Source: Zygaena filipendulae (lineage: Eukaryota > Arthropoda > Insecta > Lepidoptera > Zygaenidae). Taken from it: 64,000 nucleotides of DNA. Below, piece by piece: positions 33,043-45,571 of this stretch. The stretch is from assembly GCA_907165275.2 (NCBI GenBank), contig OU015657.1:12423001-12487000 (forward strand), in the 5' to 3' direction. The position numbers and the translations under genes are program-made. The stretch's first letter is position 1. The number at the start of each line of letters is the position of its first letter. The notes under the pieces are model-generated. The model saw only the letters and a program-made list of their open reading frames with translations. It had not been told where the DNA came from and did not search any database.

Positions 33043-35395
33043 TGTAACTTTCACCCTCCTTCATCAATTTATGAACAACATCAAAGATGTTGAACATTTT
33101 AATTTTGGCCAATTTCGTCTAATAGTTAGACCCGGTTTTACGTTGTGTTTTAAATGACTCCAGTTCTTTTAGGTTGAGATTCGATTCCGTCCTCATCCTA
33201 TCCGCATTATTATAATGGGTCGAGGTTGGACTTAGGTATTAATTGAATAAAACAACTATCAATTAATTTGACATTTTATTTTAATATTCGTGCATAATAT
33301 TTCTGTAAGAAATATTTATATTTAGTACACCCAACTGCGTTTGAGTTGGGTGACATTCGATCTTTATATGAACTCGCTCTACACGAACGGTTCTATTTTT
33401 AAGTGCGAGACTACACTGTACATTTATTTAACGTCTGTGCGTTAATAGTGTTGTTAGCCCGGAAGCAGAGAGGCTCCAAAGACGGTATCCTTATTACAGT
33501 GGTACACATAATCACTAACTTACGTCTATCGACGTTAGTAGTGTTCGGATTCTGAGATAGGAATATGATGCTCATAGAACACCTCCCATACGATGTTTAT
33601 TATAATCAACTTGATATTCCAATAGGAATATTTACAATGGCTCTCACTACATAACAAGTTTATTATATAGCGAGAGGTGGAATAGCCCCGTCCTGCGCTA
33701 CCCACGGTGATGGTCATCCGCCTGCTCATAAGCAGTTACCACCCCCCCCCACCTGTGTTGCACAAGGTAGAGAGTTCTCCAAATATGTATAACCGATATC
33801 CGTTAGAGGATGAATCAGCTATATGAGACTGTACGTCCCGTATCAGCAGCAATCGTTGGAGGTCATAATTCGGCGGTGCCGAGACCCCTGGGTACGTGTC
33901 AGCCCGAAGACCGAGGCCGTAATGCGGATAGTACCGCGACCTCAACACCATCCCAATAATTCAAATATAAGTGTATGAGACCAGTCTCGCCGGACATCAT
34001 AACTTCAGTCGGTCAATTTGTGTTATAGTAGCTACACGTAGCTAAGGCCGAAGCCCAATTGATTGGATCACAGCTCGTCCTCGTACAACACCCACTCAGC
34101 ACTCGTTTATTTTGATAAACAAGTCGTGTTGAAAAACACAACTGTTTACCGAGATCAAGCGTTAACGACTAGGTCGTCCACAGCCGATCCCATAGTCTCT
34201 GCACAACGTAACAAAGTCACAAAGCGCATTGACTATAATTATTATGTTTGTAAAAAAAAGAAAGTAATGTTATCTTGAAAGAAGAGCGTTCAACACTCCC
34301 TTGGTGTAGGAAGCGATCCCGCGTCTCCAGTCAGCCGCATAGTCGATGATAGTTTTTGAATAACACGGAAGGCGTAGTTATTCAATAGACAAGATACAAT
34401 ACGTGCACAACGAAACCCGTCACGGCGAAGACAACTCAAGGCGCGGATTTTTACCTCTCCACGTTATCTTACGCTCGCGACGCGCGACGTCTAACCGCTC
34501 AGGATTAGAGTTCATCGTCGTTGTAAATTCCAATAAATTGAAAATACACGTATGCATCGAGCCGATAAGATGTGATGAATTATAATTTAATAACAATAAA
34601 ATTACAATCCATACACACCGAAAGCCTTCCTCATAATAATATTTGTCTTCGCACAAGATATCCTAACGGACGTCGAGCGCGTTGACAAGGCTTTCGTACA
34701 GAGCGACAAGTCACTAAGTACGTAAGCTCGTTCGAACTCCCAACTACATCATCTTTATTGTGAAAGTGGTCGTCGGCATTCTCATCTTAGACCTTCACGT
34801 GAGACTCCAATATAATTTAGATTTGTATAATAATACAATATCTGTATACGAGCTACCACCAAACTCGTTTGTCAACACTCTATGTTAACTTAATATTTAG
34901 ATAAGCATAATAATGCAAATCTATATTCGAGCCACCACCAAACTCGTTTAACAACATTTAATGTTGTATACGCGACGCGCTCTACGCGCGACGCGTAGCC
35001 TCTCGACTCGCTCGTCCGCCCGCCGCGCGATGCCACTTCACGTCTCAGCCGCCCGCGTGGATACTGGCGGTGCGTTCACGTCTCGTTTGAGAGGGGTATG
35101 CGGGGGGTTGGGGGGTACAAGTCGATATCACCGTTACATCTGAAACCAAGCACACGGTTAATATACCTTATTATAAACATTTTATTTCATATGAATAATT
35201 ACTTTATTCATTTTAGTTTATGAATTATACATCAATAATCATACAAAATTTAGATTGTGAGTTTATCAACTCGCAATACTTTAAATATATTTCAACTTAA
35301 GTTTTATAGTGTATTATATCATAATACATTATACATATATCTTTAAAATGCTTTTTCGAATATAAATAAATTTTTAAGCCTCATAGGGCGTCACA
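33043..35395 (-). repeat. 5' LTR of the gypsy element
   Basis: 2,353 bp, same content as the 3' LTR with three substitutions (33257, 33403, 33797). On the minus strand it starts TGTGACGCC and ends GTTACA. Confidence 0.95.
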
Positions 35396-35399
35396 ATAT

Positions 35400-35913
35400 C
35401 TCTACAGTCTAATAAAAAAATAGATTTAGATACAAGATACGAGAAAAATTTAATAATAGCAGAAAAAAATACGCAATAATGATGCAATTTCCCATGTAGG
35501 TAATTATGTACTTTAAGCTGGTTGCGTTTCACATAAATTATTATGATAGTTAAATCGGATATTAGTCATAACTTCCTGTTGCGATAGACACGAAAACTGG
35601 TTAAATATGTACTTGCTAGGACATAGAGGTTAACAAGTATTTATTAAACACTTTAACACAACGTTGTGCAGGCAAAATCCAAATAAGCTTTGATTAGATA
35701 AAAAAAATCTCATGAAAAACACAATCACAAACCTTTGAATAAAATGTCAGTGAACTGTTCGGGTGCACTTGGGGTCAAAATGTCAAGGGTCTAGCTCAAG
35801 ACACGCCCGCGTGATATGTCAATAGTAACCGTGATATGAACTAAAAACACAGTCGTTGAATTAGAGCAAAATAATTATAATCGCAAAGAAAAACAATACA
35901 TACAGTTTTACAG
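35400..35913. other. AT-rich flank, no gene seen
   Basis: The continuation of the host DNA interrupted by the gypsy element. No feature recognised. Confidence 0.5.
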
Positions 35914-36269
35914 CGATGATAGCTCAGTGGTTAGTGCGTTCGGATCAAACGCCGCAAGGTGTAGGTTCAAATCCTAACAATGAGCTTGAGCTGTCGGTGA
36001 AGGAAAACATCGTGAGGAAACCATAGCATGGTGGTAGGGCGCTCTGTAGTACCCGGCTGGCTAGCTACCACCTTCAAGTTGCAAATCTGTCGCCAAGCAC
36101 CTTACGGTGTGTTCCGGCAGCCCCACTTGAAAGCCAGTTCCAATCCCCATTCCAGGTCGGCAACGCACCTGCATGCCTTCTGGTGTTGCAGATGTCCATG
36201 GGCGGCGGTAATCACTTACCATCAAGTGTACCACTTGCCCGTTTGCCCCCTATGACATAAAAAAAAAAA
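35914..36269 (+). mobile_element. tRNA-derived SINE (family A), full length
   Basis: tRNA-like head with A box TAGCTCAGTGG (35920-35930) and B box GGTTCAAATCC (35964-35974). The ~270-bp body contains GTGAGGAAACCATAGCATGG and GGTGTACCACTTGCCCG-type ends, closing in CCCCTATGACAT then A11. The 75-codon frame inside is not a gene. A headless copy lies at 48272-48535. Confidence 0.85.
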
Positions 36270-36277
36270 CATACCTA

Positions 36278-36434
36278 TATAGTATATATTCGAAAGTTAC
36301 TCTGTCTGTCTATCTATGTTACCTTTTCACGCCTCAACTACTCAATCGATCATTCTAAAATTATGCATGAGTTTATGACACTTTTATCCCGGAATTTTGA
36401 AGTTAACGTCGGCGAAATCGTAGGGAACAGCTAT
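36278..36434 (+). mobile_element. Helitron-like element, eroded ends
   Basis: It follows the SINE A-tail directly. Blocks TTCGAAAGTTACTCTGTCTG, CTCAATCGATCATTC and 3' CGGCGAAATCGTAGGGAACAG are present. Confidence 0.55.
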
Positions 36435-36523
36435 AGTAACCATAGACAATGTTATCCATATTACTATTACTTCTCCTGATTATAATTTTTATCTTCGGCT
36501 TCAATAGGGATGTTGACTACTAT

Positions 36524-36830
36524 TGAAAATCAAAATTCTAATTAGTCCGTCAGTTAGAAAATAAAAAAACATTAGACACGTATTTTTTGCTTTTTTAAAT
36601 AAATTAAAATATACAGAGATAAAGCAGATTAAAGTTTAGGATGAGGAGGTCGTGACGTCACTAACCGCATAACCGCCATACAAACTGTCAGAATAGTGAC
36701 GTCACGCGAAATTTCAACTCAATATATCGCCGTTATTTTTTGATTACGTAAAAAAAGAAAAAATACGTGTCCAATATTTTTTAATAATCTACAAGACGGA
36801 CTAAAAATAAAAATTAGTCAACATGCCCAT
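36524..36830 (-). mobile_element. MITE of the CRE-carrying family, copy 2
   Basis: Very similar to the 16308 copy over its whole length, including CTAATTAGTCCGTCAGTTAG. Two TGACGTCA sites at 36653-36660 and 36697-36704. Confidence 0.8.
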
Positions 36831-38262
36831 TCAAGTTCTAATCTTCGACCACTGTAAATAATAAAAAAAAAAATCACATCACCATTTCGAACTTCGAACT
36901 CAAGCGGCTTCCTTTTACAATGTGGGCCAGGTATGGAAGTAATAATACTTCCATGGGGCCAGGTCAGCACTAACGGTCGCACTCAGAGGTATTTTTTGAA
37001 ATTTAAACCACGGATAAACCCTAAGAACTAAGCGGGTGAAAACGAAACATGTATTTCAGGGTTTATCGTAACTCTTGCAATAAGGATGAAACGTTACGAA
37101 TGCGGAAAAAACCAGGTATAGTGTAAAAAAAATATTAGTATTGTGACCGACAGTAATAAGTATTACTTAACATATTGCACTATTAAGTCATATAACAAAA
37201 CCTGAAGCGTAAATTTTGATAAAAATAAGAATCACAATAACAAGTTGAACAACCTGCTTTGTGATTGTGTATTTGTTAATTGTTTGTGTTAAGTGCATTA
37301 GTTTCTGGGTGCTTTGCCTAATTTGAAATAGAATGAAGTCAATTAAAAAGCGAATTGCAATCATTTAATGAGACTCTTTAAATGATTGCACATAGGTCTG
37401 ATAAAAAAATAATAATACGACAGTAGGTAGCTGAGAAATTATTTCGAATACACGCGTACTCGTATACCTACCTACTGTCGGTGATCTCCATTTTATTCAA
37501 AGTATGGTTACACTAACATGATAGATTAAGCTGGCTTTTGAAGTAAAAGGATACAATATCATCTTGTATATTCTAAAAATTTCGTGGTGCAACGAAAATC
37601 TCTTCCCCCTCTCTTAACCAAATCCTACTTCCTAGATATGCGCCTGCCCTTACTAAGGAATTCCTTAGTACGTGCCTTCTCGCGTTTTTAATGATCTAAG
37701 TAGGGATAAGGCTGTACTTAGTACTATTTTACTATCCATACATAGGTGCATATAAAATGCTTTGTCCCGAAGGACTGATGGATCAACGCACAGCCTAAAC
37801 CGCTGATCGTAGAGACCTGAAACTTGGAGGGTGTTTTTTTTTATGATGTAGGCATCCGATAACAAAATATTTTTGAAAATTCAACCCCTAAAGGGATGAA
37901 AAGGGGTTGCAAATTTTGTATGGAACAATCCCTCGGGAAAATTGTCACGGGTGAAACCTTATACAATAATGAAACGCTTCTTTCTATTTATAGTGCCTAA
38001 ACCAGGAACGATGAAATCAGCACAACTTTTTGTTCGAGATGATGACAGGTCCATTTTAAATTTAATTCAAAGTAGAAAGAAGTTCTCAATTCACTTAGTT
38101 TTTGAAGTTTTGTTTAGGCACGGAAGGTCCTTTAACAGGATCAAACGCTATCTCGTATAAAATCTCATATTTTCGTAGTGACGTTCTATTTAATAAAAAA
38201 AACCGATATCGATTCGAATTATCACCAAAAATGAGTATCTATTTACCCTTGTTTTTATATTA
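36831..38262. other. no gene; repeat scraps and palindromes
   Basis: Contains ATGGAAGTA-ATAA-TACTTCCAT near 36932-36953, the 20-bp palindrome at 37651-37670, and a repeat fragment at ~37760-37957 (CGTAGAGACCTGAAACTTGG and CCCCTAAAGGGATGAAAAGG) of a dispersed lepidopteran type. Confidence 0.45.
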
Positions 38263-38408
38263 CTAGCTGTCCCGCGCGGTTTCACCCGCGATAATTTCGG
38301 AGTTCCCGAGTTCGGAGTTGCCTATGTTACTTATTTTTGAAATCGGTCGGTAACAAACAAACAAACAAAAAAACAATTCTTTCCACTTTATAATATTAAT
38401 AGTATAGA
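38263..38408 (-). mobile_element. short Helitron-like element, internally deleted
   Basis: CTAG at 38263, CCCGCGCGGTTTCACCCGCG hairpin, (AAAC)n, 5' TC at 38408-38407. Body deleted relative to the 51410 copy. Confidence 0.7.
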
Positions 38409-38934
38409 TTCTCTTGTCGATTTCTTTTTTAAATTAAAAACCGATGTCGATTCGGATTGTCAACAAAAATTTGTGTTTGCCCTGGTTTTTATATTATTCT
38501 CTTATCGATTGTTTTTTAAATGAAATATCTATTTAAACCTTAGTAGTCATACGCCTTAATTATACGTAGGTACTTAGAAGTGTATAATGTTAGGCATGTA
38601 GGTATGTACGTTGCCCCATTGCTTGATATTGCAACGAAATAATTGTAATTACGAAGTATTAAAACATGTAGCTCAACAAGGACGGCGCGATCGCGGTCAA
38701 AGAAAATTGCTCGTTTTTTTTTTTAATTTCGTGCCACTTAATTTGCAATACTCCAAATTGATCCAGTTCTACATTAAGAAATTCATCCACGTTCATGGAC
38801 GCGCCTTATTACGTCACGTCACTTGAAAGGGAAATAGTCTTCCTGGTCTTGCAAGTGTTCAAGTTTTTGAAGTAGGTACGTAATTATATTAGAACATTTC
38901 ATTACAAGTACGCGATGTCTGTCACTACAATGCA

Positions 38935-39052
38935 CCCTACGGTGGTCTGGATGAGATCGCTCTGAGCGATAAGGCCGCCTTTTATCACACTTCATTGTAA
39001 AATAGTTTTTTAATTCTTTGTTTTTTATTGTGCTTCAATAAAGAGTTACCTA
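38935..39052 (+). repeat. non-LTR (LINE) 3' end fragment
   Basis: GGTGGTCTGGATGAGATCG, AGCGATAAGGCCGCC and a terminal CTTCAATAAAGAG are the 3' UTR signature of a LINE family common in moths. A related reverse copy is at 50893-51050. Confidence 0.55.
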
Positions 39053-39579
39053 CCTATCTACAATGAGTTCCGAGTCCGACTTAGGTTGGCAAGCCGAAGT
39101 CGACAGAGACGGACATAGGATACCTACTCTTTACCCCAGAATTCCTACGGGATTTCCGATACTAACTGCTTAGAATACCTGAATACAAGAATCATAAAGA
39201 TCAGTGGTGTAGGTAAGTTTCAAACAATATTTCATGCGTACGGATTTCGCGATTATAATTTGATTGCACTAATTGTAAGTTTAAAATTTGTAATACGATA
39301 AGTAATAGCAGCGCTAATTGCTATATATATATATATATATGAAGCTACAGTGAATGAGTCGGTAACAAGCATTTTAAATTGTATAAGACATTAACTTGCT
39401 GACCTGTGAGATGTTACCAAATGCATGATTTACTTTGCAAGTCATTCACCATAACATGTTTTGCTTGTGTCGCGTTTTCTATGTGGTGTTACTAAAAGTT
39501 TTGCAAACTATTTTTCGTAACGGGCAGCGTTACGCGCACTCTATCGACTTAAACTTAAATAATGATGCTAGCCATACTG

Positions 39580-39808
39580 CCTACTAATATTATAAACGCG
39601 GAAGTTTGTAAGAATGTATGGATGGATGGATGGATCGATGTTTGTTACTCTTTCACGCAAAAACTGATGGATTAAAACTGGATGGATTTAAATGAAACTT
39701 TACAATAATATAGCTTATACATCAGATTAACACATAGGGTACTTTTTATCCCGGAATTCCCGCGGGAACTCTGAAATTAACTCGAGTGAAACCGCAGGGC
39801 ACAGCTAG
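39580..39808 (+). mobile_element. Helitron-like element
   Basis: CCTACTAATATTATAAACGC start, (GGAT)n, CCCGGAATTCCCGCGGG, hairpin with GAGTGAAACCGCAGGGC, CTAG|T ending 39808. Confidence 0.7.
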
Positions 39809-39809
39809 T

Positions 39810-39999
39810 ATATTATAAATGCGAAAGTTACTCTGTCTGTCTCTCGGCAACTTCTAAATTGCGCCCTATCTAACCGCTGCTAACAGCTAGCAGCTAGACT
39901 GACGTTATCCATACTAATATCATAAATGCGAAAGTTAGTCTATCCGTTTGTCCCGCGGGCCCTCTGAAATTAACAAACATCAAACCGTAGGGAACAGGT
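39810..39999 (+). mobile_element. two truncated Helitron-like 5' ends in tandem
   Basis: TATTATAAATGCGAAAGTTAC at 39812 and CATACTAATATCATAAATGC at about 39910. The second jumps directly to a diverged 3' end, CAAACCGTAGGGAACAGG. Confidence 0.5.
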
Positions 40000-40228
40000 T
40001 TCTATTAGGAATCATAATGAAATTGTAACTATCATTTCTCATAATTTTAAAAATATTAAAAGGAAAATAATTCGTGTCTCATCACTAAATCTGATTTTTT
40101 TTTTTTTGTGGTGTATGTTGGCACGTGCCTAACGCAAAAACTACTGAATGATATTGTATAAACTATAGGGTGTTCATACCCGGTTATCTTATTTTCTAAC
40201 TTAAAACGAAGTCTTTGTTCTATCGTAA

Positions 40229-40428
40229 TCCTACTTAATATTATAAATGTGAAAGTGTAGATGTTTGGATGTTTGTTACCCAATCACGCAAAACCGGCTG
40301 ACCGGATTTGGATGAAGTTTGGCATGCACGTTTTCAGTGGTACAGAGAAGGACATAGGGTACTTTTTATCCCGGAATTCCCGCGAGAACTCCAAAATTAC
40401 CGCGGGTGAAACCGCGAGGCACAGCTAG
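40229..40428 (+). mobile_element. Helitron-like element, well preserved (200 bp)
   Basis: A|TCCTACTTAATATTATAAATG to CAGCTAG|T; hairpin CCGCGGGTGAAACCGCGAG. Confidence 0.8.
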
Positions 40429-40572
40429 TCAGTAAAATAACTACAGTAATAAAAAGTTAAATTTGAAACTAAAAGTAGTTACTTACCTACTTTTAGATGT
40501 TTTTGGGTGACGTCAGTGAGATGGGTAATAATACAAAAGATACTACCCAATACCCATTACACTACATTACAA

Positions 40573-40762
40573 TCCTACTAATATTATAGATGTGAAAGTG
40601 TGGATGTTTGGATGTTTGTTACTCAATTACGGCTGAACGGATTTGGACGAAATTTGGAATACACGTTGTCAGGGGTACAGAGAATGAATGACAGAGGGTA
40701 CTTTTTATCCCGGAATTCTTACGGGAACTCCGAAATTACGGGTGAAACCGCAGGCCCGCTAG
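40573..40762 (+). mobile_element. Helitron-like element (190 bp)
   Basis: A|TCCTACTAATATTATAGATG to CCCGCTAG|T. The 5' half of the hairpin is shortened. Confidence 0.75.
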
Positions 40763-41071
40763 TTATTTTATAAATTAAAATACAAGGCCTAGTTAAACAT
40801 TTAAAAAATTTGCATTTGCATGCAGTCCTGTGAGTAAATGATGTTTCTAACATTTCCAACGTTCACTACTGTAGTTAGCGCAAGTCGATTCTAATTCTGA
40901 GAACATCGGTGTAAAGCAGCCAATGGTAGGGGCATCTTAATCTGTGTAGAGCAAGTTTACAGCAAACATGGTCTTAACATTTGAGCTCCGGCGGGGTCAC
41001 GGCGCGGCCGAGTTGCGGCTTATATAACATGTCGATGATGACACTGCCCGTGAAACCTAGCAGATTAAAGG

Positions 41072-41232
41072 TCGATTCACACATATCAGTGAAGCCACAG
41101 TTCCGACACAGTGCCGGCACAGTGTGAAATATTTTTTCATACATTCTCAATGAACCCCCCGACACCCCCCGTGCACTGTGTCGTCTCATAGAGAATGTAT
41201 GAAATAACATTCATATGACACATGTCAATCGA
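41072..41232. mobile_element. small TIR element with TCGATTSACAYRTRTCA-type ends
   Basis: TCGATTCACACATATCAG at the left and TGACACATGTCAATCGA at the right are inverted. Inner arms TTTCATACATTCTC and GAGAATGTATGAAA are exact complements. Confidence 0.65.
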
Positions 41233-41284
41233 TCATTAAACAAGTGTAACAGCACGTGCATAAATCATCGAAGATTCATAGATT

Positions 41285-41572
41285 TCATTTCACCCGCGTG
41301 AGTTGCGGAATTCCCGCCGGAACTCCAAAGTAGCCTAATTTCTTATAACATCAGCTAGTTAGCCGTGAAAGTCCCTTCAAAATCGGTGCATCCGTTTCGG
41401 AGGTTCACCCGCATGAGTTTTGAAATTCCCGCAATTCGAAAATTCGAAACTTATTTCATAAGAACCTTCTCCTTACAATGAAAACACAACAAAGAAGAAT
41501 TAGCGAAATTGGTCCAGCCGTTCACGCGTGATGCCGTGATCAAGGGAAATAGGGATTTATTTTTCAAAACAA
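41285..41572 (-). mobile_element. Helitron-like element, 285-bp subfamily, 3' tip lost
   Basis: Begins TTCACCCGCGTGAGTTGCGG without CTAG. The rest matches the 4577 and 21962 copies up to GTGATGCCGTGATCAAGGG. Confidence 0.65.
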
Positions 41573-42100
41573 AAAAAATTCAAAATTCAAAAATTATTTA
41601 TTACTTTCACAATATGAACTTATAACTAGGTAAATAGCTGGAGCCTCCTTTTAGGCATCATTATTTTTGTATCTATACAATAGATTATTATTAGATATTA
41701 ATATTAGACATAGACGTAGTGGGTATTATATGTATATTAATTAAACAAATATTGCATCGTTGCTGTCACGGAAGACTCCATGTCAAGGGTACATAATATG
41801 TATATTAGTTATCAGATGCCTGCCTTGGAGCTGTGGCCACAGGTTGTGGCAATTCAACATGTCATTTGATTGGCCATCAACGATTATATTAATTATTGCC
41901 AAATTATCGCGGTCATAAATATAATATAAAAAATATAAATATTTCCTCATTACAAAATATAGTTACTTACAAGAAGCATAATTGATTTCATATAATAATA
42001 CCTTCACAGCACACAGATCTACTTGACAGTTAGCTTGTGTCGTCGAAACCAAGCAAACGTGGTATCTCTTAAATATTTTTACAAATATCGCATAATATTA
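41573..42100. other. no gene; fragment of SINE family B in reverse
   Basis: 41999-42075 (minus) matches the 3' part of the 12790 SINE: AGATCTACTTGACAGTTAGC and GAAACCAAGCAAACGTGG. The rest is AT-rich. Confidence 0.5.
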
Positions 42101-42299
42101 TCCTACTAATATTATAAATGTGAAAGTGTGGATGTTTGGATGTTTGTTACTAAATCGCGCAATAACGGCTGAACGGATTTAGATGAAATTTGGCATGCAC
42201 GTTGTCAGGGGTACAGAGAAGGACATAGGGTACTTTTTATCCCGGAATTCTCACGGGAACTCCAAAATTACCGGGGGTGAAACCGCGGGGCACAGCTAG
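42101..42299 (+). mobile_element. Helitron-like element, well preserved (199 bp)
   Basis: A|TCCTACTAATATTATAAATG; GGCATGCACGTTGTCAGGGG; CACAGCTAG|T. All diagnostic Helitron ends are present. An AT-rich palindrome (CTATAATATAGATTATAG-like) follows. Confidence 0.85.
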
Positions 42300-42477
42300 T
42301 AGTCTATAATATAGATTATAGATTCTATATTATAGTCTATAATATTATGCAAATAATAGACTCTATGTCTATATGTATAGATAGATTTACTGTTCCCCCG
42401 TGACCCTAAATAATGAGATACCCATTTTGAAAAGATTTACTTCACATTCGATTAAACTAAAATAATAATAATAATAC

Positions 42478-43210
42478 GTGTTCAGGAACGGGAGTCTTGA
42501 AAATGACCTTGTAAAAGGAGACAGGCCGTAAGTTTCATCCCAACAAACAATTCCTGAGAGAATCTGGAAATTATGCGGACGGCAGTTTCGAAAATTTAGA
42601 ACTCGAAATAGGAGGCAGGGTACGTTTCATTCCGACACAAAAAAATCCCGAGGGAATCCGGAAATTTTGCGGGTGAAATCGGAAGAAGAACAGCTGGTTT
42701 AAACTTTAACATAAATTAAAAAAAATTATAATGATAATGGACATCTTACTTTAGATTGTCTCACCAAGTTAGCAATCGATGCAAGATGCAGCGTTGCACA
42801 ATTATTATATAAAGAGAGATTATTTAATATTCTGTTTGCATTACGTTTCACTAGATATTTTAACGAGCATCACATCTCGTTGAATTTGTTTTATTTAGTT
42901 ACATTTTTAATCATTAGAATTGAAGACTACTAAGTACGTAATTCTATTCTATTCTACGTAATGTAGGTAATAAATGTCTTACCTAATTATTTGAAGTGAC
43001 ATCCATTTCACGCCTATATATCCTTACTATTATAAATTCTAAAGTGATTATGTTTGTCTGTTACGCTTTCACGGCTTAACTACTAGACCGATCATCATCA
43101 AATTTTGCATACGCGTTGTCAGGGCTACAAAATCGAACATAGGGTACTTTAATCTCCGAATTCTCGCAGGAACTCCGAAAATAACGCGGGTAAAACCGCG
43201 GAGAACAGCG
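42478..43210 (+). mobile_element. degraded copy (42478-42701) and Helitron-like element (43021-43210)
   Basis: The first retains CCCGAGGGAATCCGGAAATT and GCGGGTGAAATCGG only. The second starts A|TCCTTACTATTATAAATTC and ends GCGGGTAAAACCGCGGAG with the CTAG eroded. Confidence 0.6.
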
Positions 43211-44282
43211 GGTGAAAATATAAAAAAATCTCCAAAAGTCAGTGCCTACCTGTCTCTAGATAATCGATTTTTAAAACCAATTTAGAGAATATAAAATACT
43301 ATATTCCCCCTACGGCGAGTTCAATCCCATTACTTGGTGAGGGTGAATTTTTTCGCTTCGTTCACAGCAATTTCCTTTTTTTCCATAAAACGTCGTTACG
43401 TAGCATAAACATCACACTCGTAAGAACGATAACATGCTTATCCTTACTAATATTATAAAAACAAATGCAAAAGTACGTGTGCGGTACATGCCTTTTTAGA
43501 GTAACAAACAAAGAAAGGTCATAATTTTTTTTTCTTTTTTCAATTTATTCTCCCTTCATTTCAACACAAGTACACACTTCCTAAACGCCTGACTAAGCCA
43601 CACTGCAAAGAGCTTCGGTTATATTGCTTAGAGCCAAGTAACTCGCCGAGTGACTAATATACTCTCGCAGCTGACCACACTGCTCGCGACGCCCCTTGGT
43701 ACCTGCGGTAGAGATTTTTCTATGGTCTACGATGTTTAACGTGCACATTTTATGTGCATCTCAGTGATGACGTAACATACCACTTTTCCGTATGGAAACG
43801 CATCAGGTTTAATGTACTTACTGGTTTTTGCTAAATATGCCACATAATATGGTGGTATAGTACCAGTGCGATTATTCAATCGTAATTATGTAATAATTTT
43901 TATTTTTCATTTGTCAATTTTATTATTTTCTTCTATAACAAGTCGTAAGAAAGATATAAATATACTAAGTTTAATTTTTAAATGAGATATCATTAGCAAT
44001 AAGAGCTAATTGTGTTAGTAAGGCCTTGTTCCAAGGTATATCAAAAAAGTTTTTGTTAGAAACCTTATGTATTATATTATCTGTGCCTACTGTAAGAGAT
44101 CAGGTGCACCATAGGTGCTTGTAAAAAATATGTTGTGCAGTAGAGTTTGTTGTGTTATATTGTGCTGTGTCGTATTGTAGGTACTTAAAACTTGAGTAAA
44201 TAGGTTTAAAACAATAATTATTAAATTGAGTGAGTCGTCTGCCAACTAACTGTTATGCAGTTTGGCGGGTGTATTTGGCTAC

Positions 44283-44580
44283 TTGACTAATTTTTCTTGA
44301 AAAAACTCTACATTAATAAAAAGTATTAAACACGTATTTTTTCATTTTTACATAATCAAAAAATAACGGCGATACATCGAGTTGAAATTTCGCGTGATGT
44401 CACACCCGGTGCAGTTTGTACGGGGCTTTTAATGACGTCACGAGTCCCCCCACCCTAAACTTTAATGCGCTTTATCTAGGTATGTTTATTTTCATTAATT
44501 TGACAAAGCAAAAAATAAATGTCTATTATTATATTTTTTATAGGTATTCTAACTGACGGACTAATTAGAATTTTGTTTTT
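44283..44580 (+). mobile_element. MITE of the CRE-carrying family, copy 3
   Basis: Opposite orientation to copies 1 and 2: TTGACTAATTTTTCTTG to CTGACGGACTAATTAGAATT. One TGACGTCA at 44433-44440 and a mutated TGATGTCA near 44393. Confidence 0.75.
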
Positions 44581-44850
44581 CATACCCTGGAAAATGGCTA
44601 AGTTATAAATATGATTGATTTGTTTTAATTTAATAAAAAAGTTTTATTATTATAAGCAGCCTTTATAATATCCCTGCTGAGGCAAGGACTTGCTTCAGTG
44701 ACGATGTCACTGCGAAGTCTATAATAGGATTGGCAGACTTCAAATAATATTATTGTAGGCTTTCGAAGTGCTTCGACATCTTGTGAAGGTTTCATAACGA
44801 TGTTTTCCTTCAATGTAAAGCCTGTATGGCAATCGTTTATTATTCATACA

Positions 44851-45041
44851 TCCTTATTATCAATGCGAAAGCGTAAAAAACAAATGTTTATTTGTTTGTT
44901 TTTTACGCTGTCACACCTTAATTACTCAACCGATCATCATGAAATTCTGCACACACGTTGTCAGGGGTACAGAAAAGGATATAGAATAGGTACTTTTTAT
45001 TCCGGAATTTCCGCAGGAACACCGGGGTGAACCGGCGGGAA
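44851..45041 (+). mobile_element. Helitron-like element, eroded 3' tip
   Basis: A|TCCTTATTATCAATGCGAAAG; CAACCGATCATCATGAAATT; 3' GGTGAACCGGCGGGA. Confidence 0.65.
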
Positions 45042-45571
45042 TGTTATTATACCTAATCATTTGCTTTATATCTACTTACTTGTGAAATAGTGTAGCCATA
45101 TAGTGCATTGTGCAATCAAAGGTGATAAAATTAGTACTATTACAAAAAATACTAAAGCCCTAAACCAATCACATCCCGTGGTTATATTATCAAATGACAC
45201 GACCAACAATAAATGTATGAAACATCTTTTAGGGTTATCACAAATCATTTTTATGTCTCTATTAGGATTTTTATTTTTTCTCCATCTCCATTTCAATAAT
45301 TTCTTTTCTCTATCATACTGACAAGGAAAATTGTTTTGAAGAAAAAGTTTCGGTATACACGCATAAGTGAGAAAATTTGTGATTTTTATTATTCCCAGAA
45401 TCTGACATACGTAAAGTCTGTATGTACAATATCATACATAAGTTCTCACCTATACCTACCGTACGAAAAAAATTTCAGTTTAAAACTATTTGATTTTAAT
45501 AATAGGTTTGATGTTGATGTGTCGCTGGACATTTTTAGATTTGCTCTATCCACAGAATAGATTAGATTCCG

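Larger units (their letters stand above)
24953..35395 (-). mobile_element. intact Ty3/gypsy LTR retrotransposon, 10,443 bp
   Basis: The two 2,353-bp LTRs start TGTAAC and end CACA on the plus strand. They are flanked by the 4-bp duplication ATAT (24949-24952 and 35396-35399). Read on the minus strand the order is 5' LTR, AAT-free gap of 3 nt, PBS, repeat-rich leader, gag, pol, 3' region with repeats, G-rich PPT, 3' LTR. The order PR-RT-RNaseH-IN with a GPY motif is Ty3/gypsy. No env-like frame exists between pol and the 3' LTR. Both coding frames are open and the LTRs are nearly identical, so the element may be autonomous and recently active. Confidence 0.95.

Noticed and set aside
35914..35985. 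tRNA gene
   Set aside because: It is the head of a SINE whose body recurs at 48272; the arms do not close into a tRNA.
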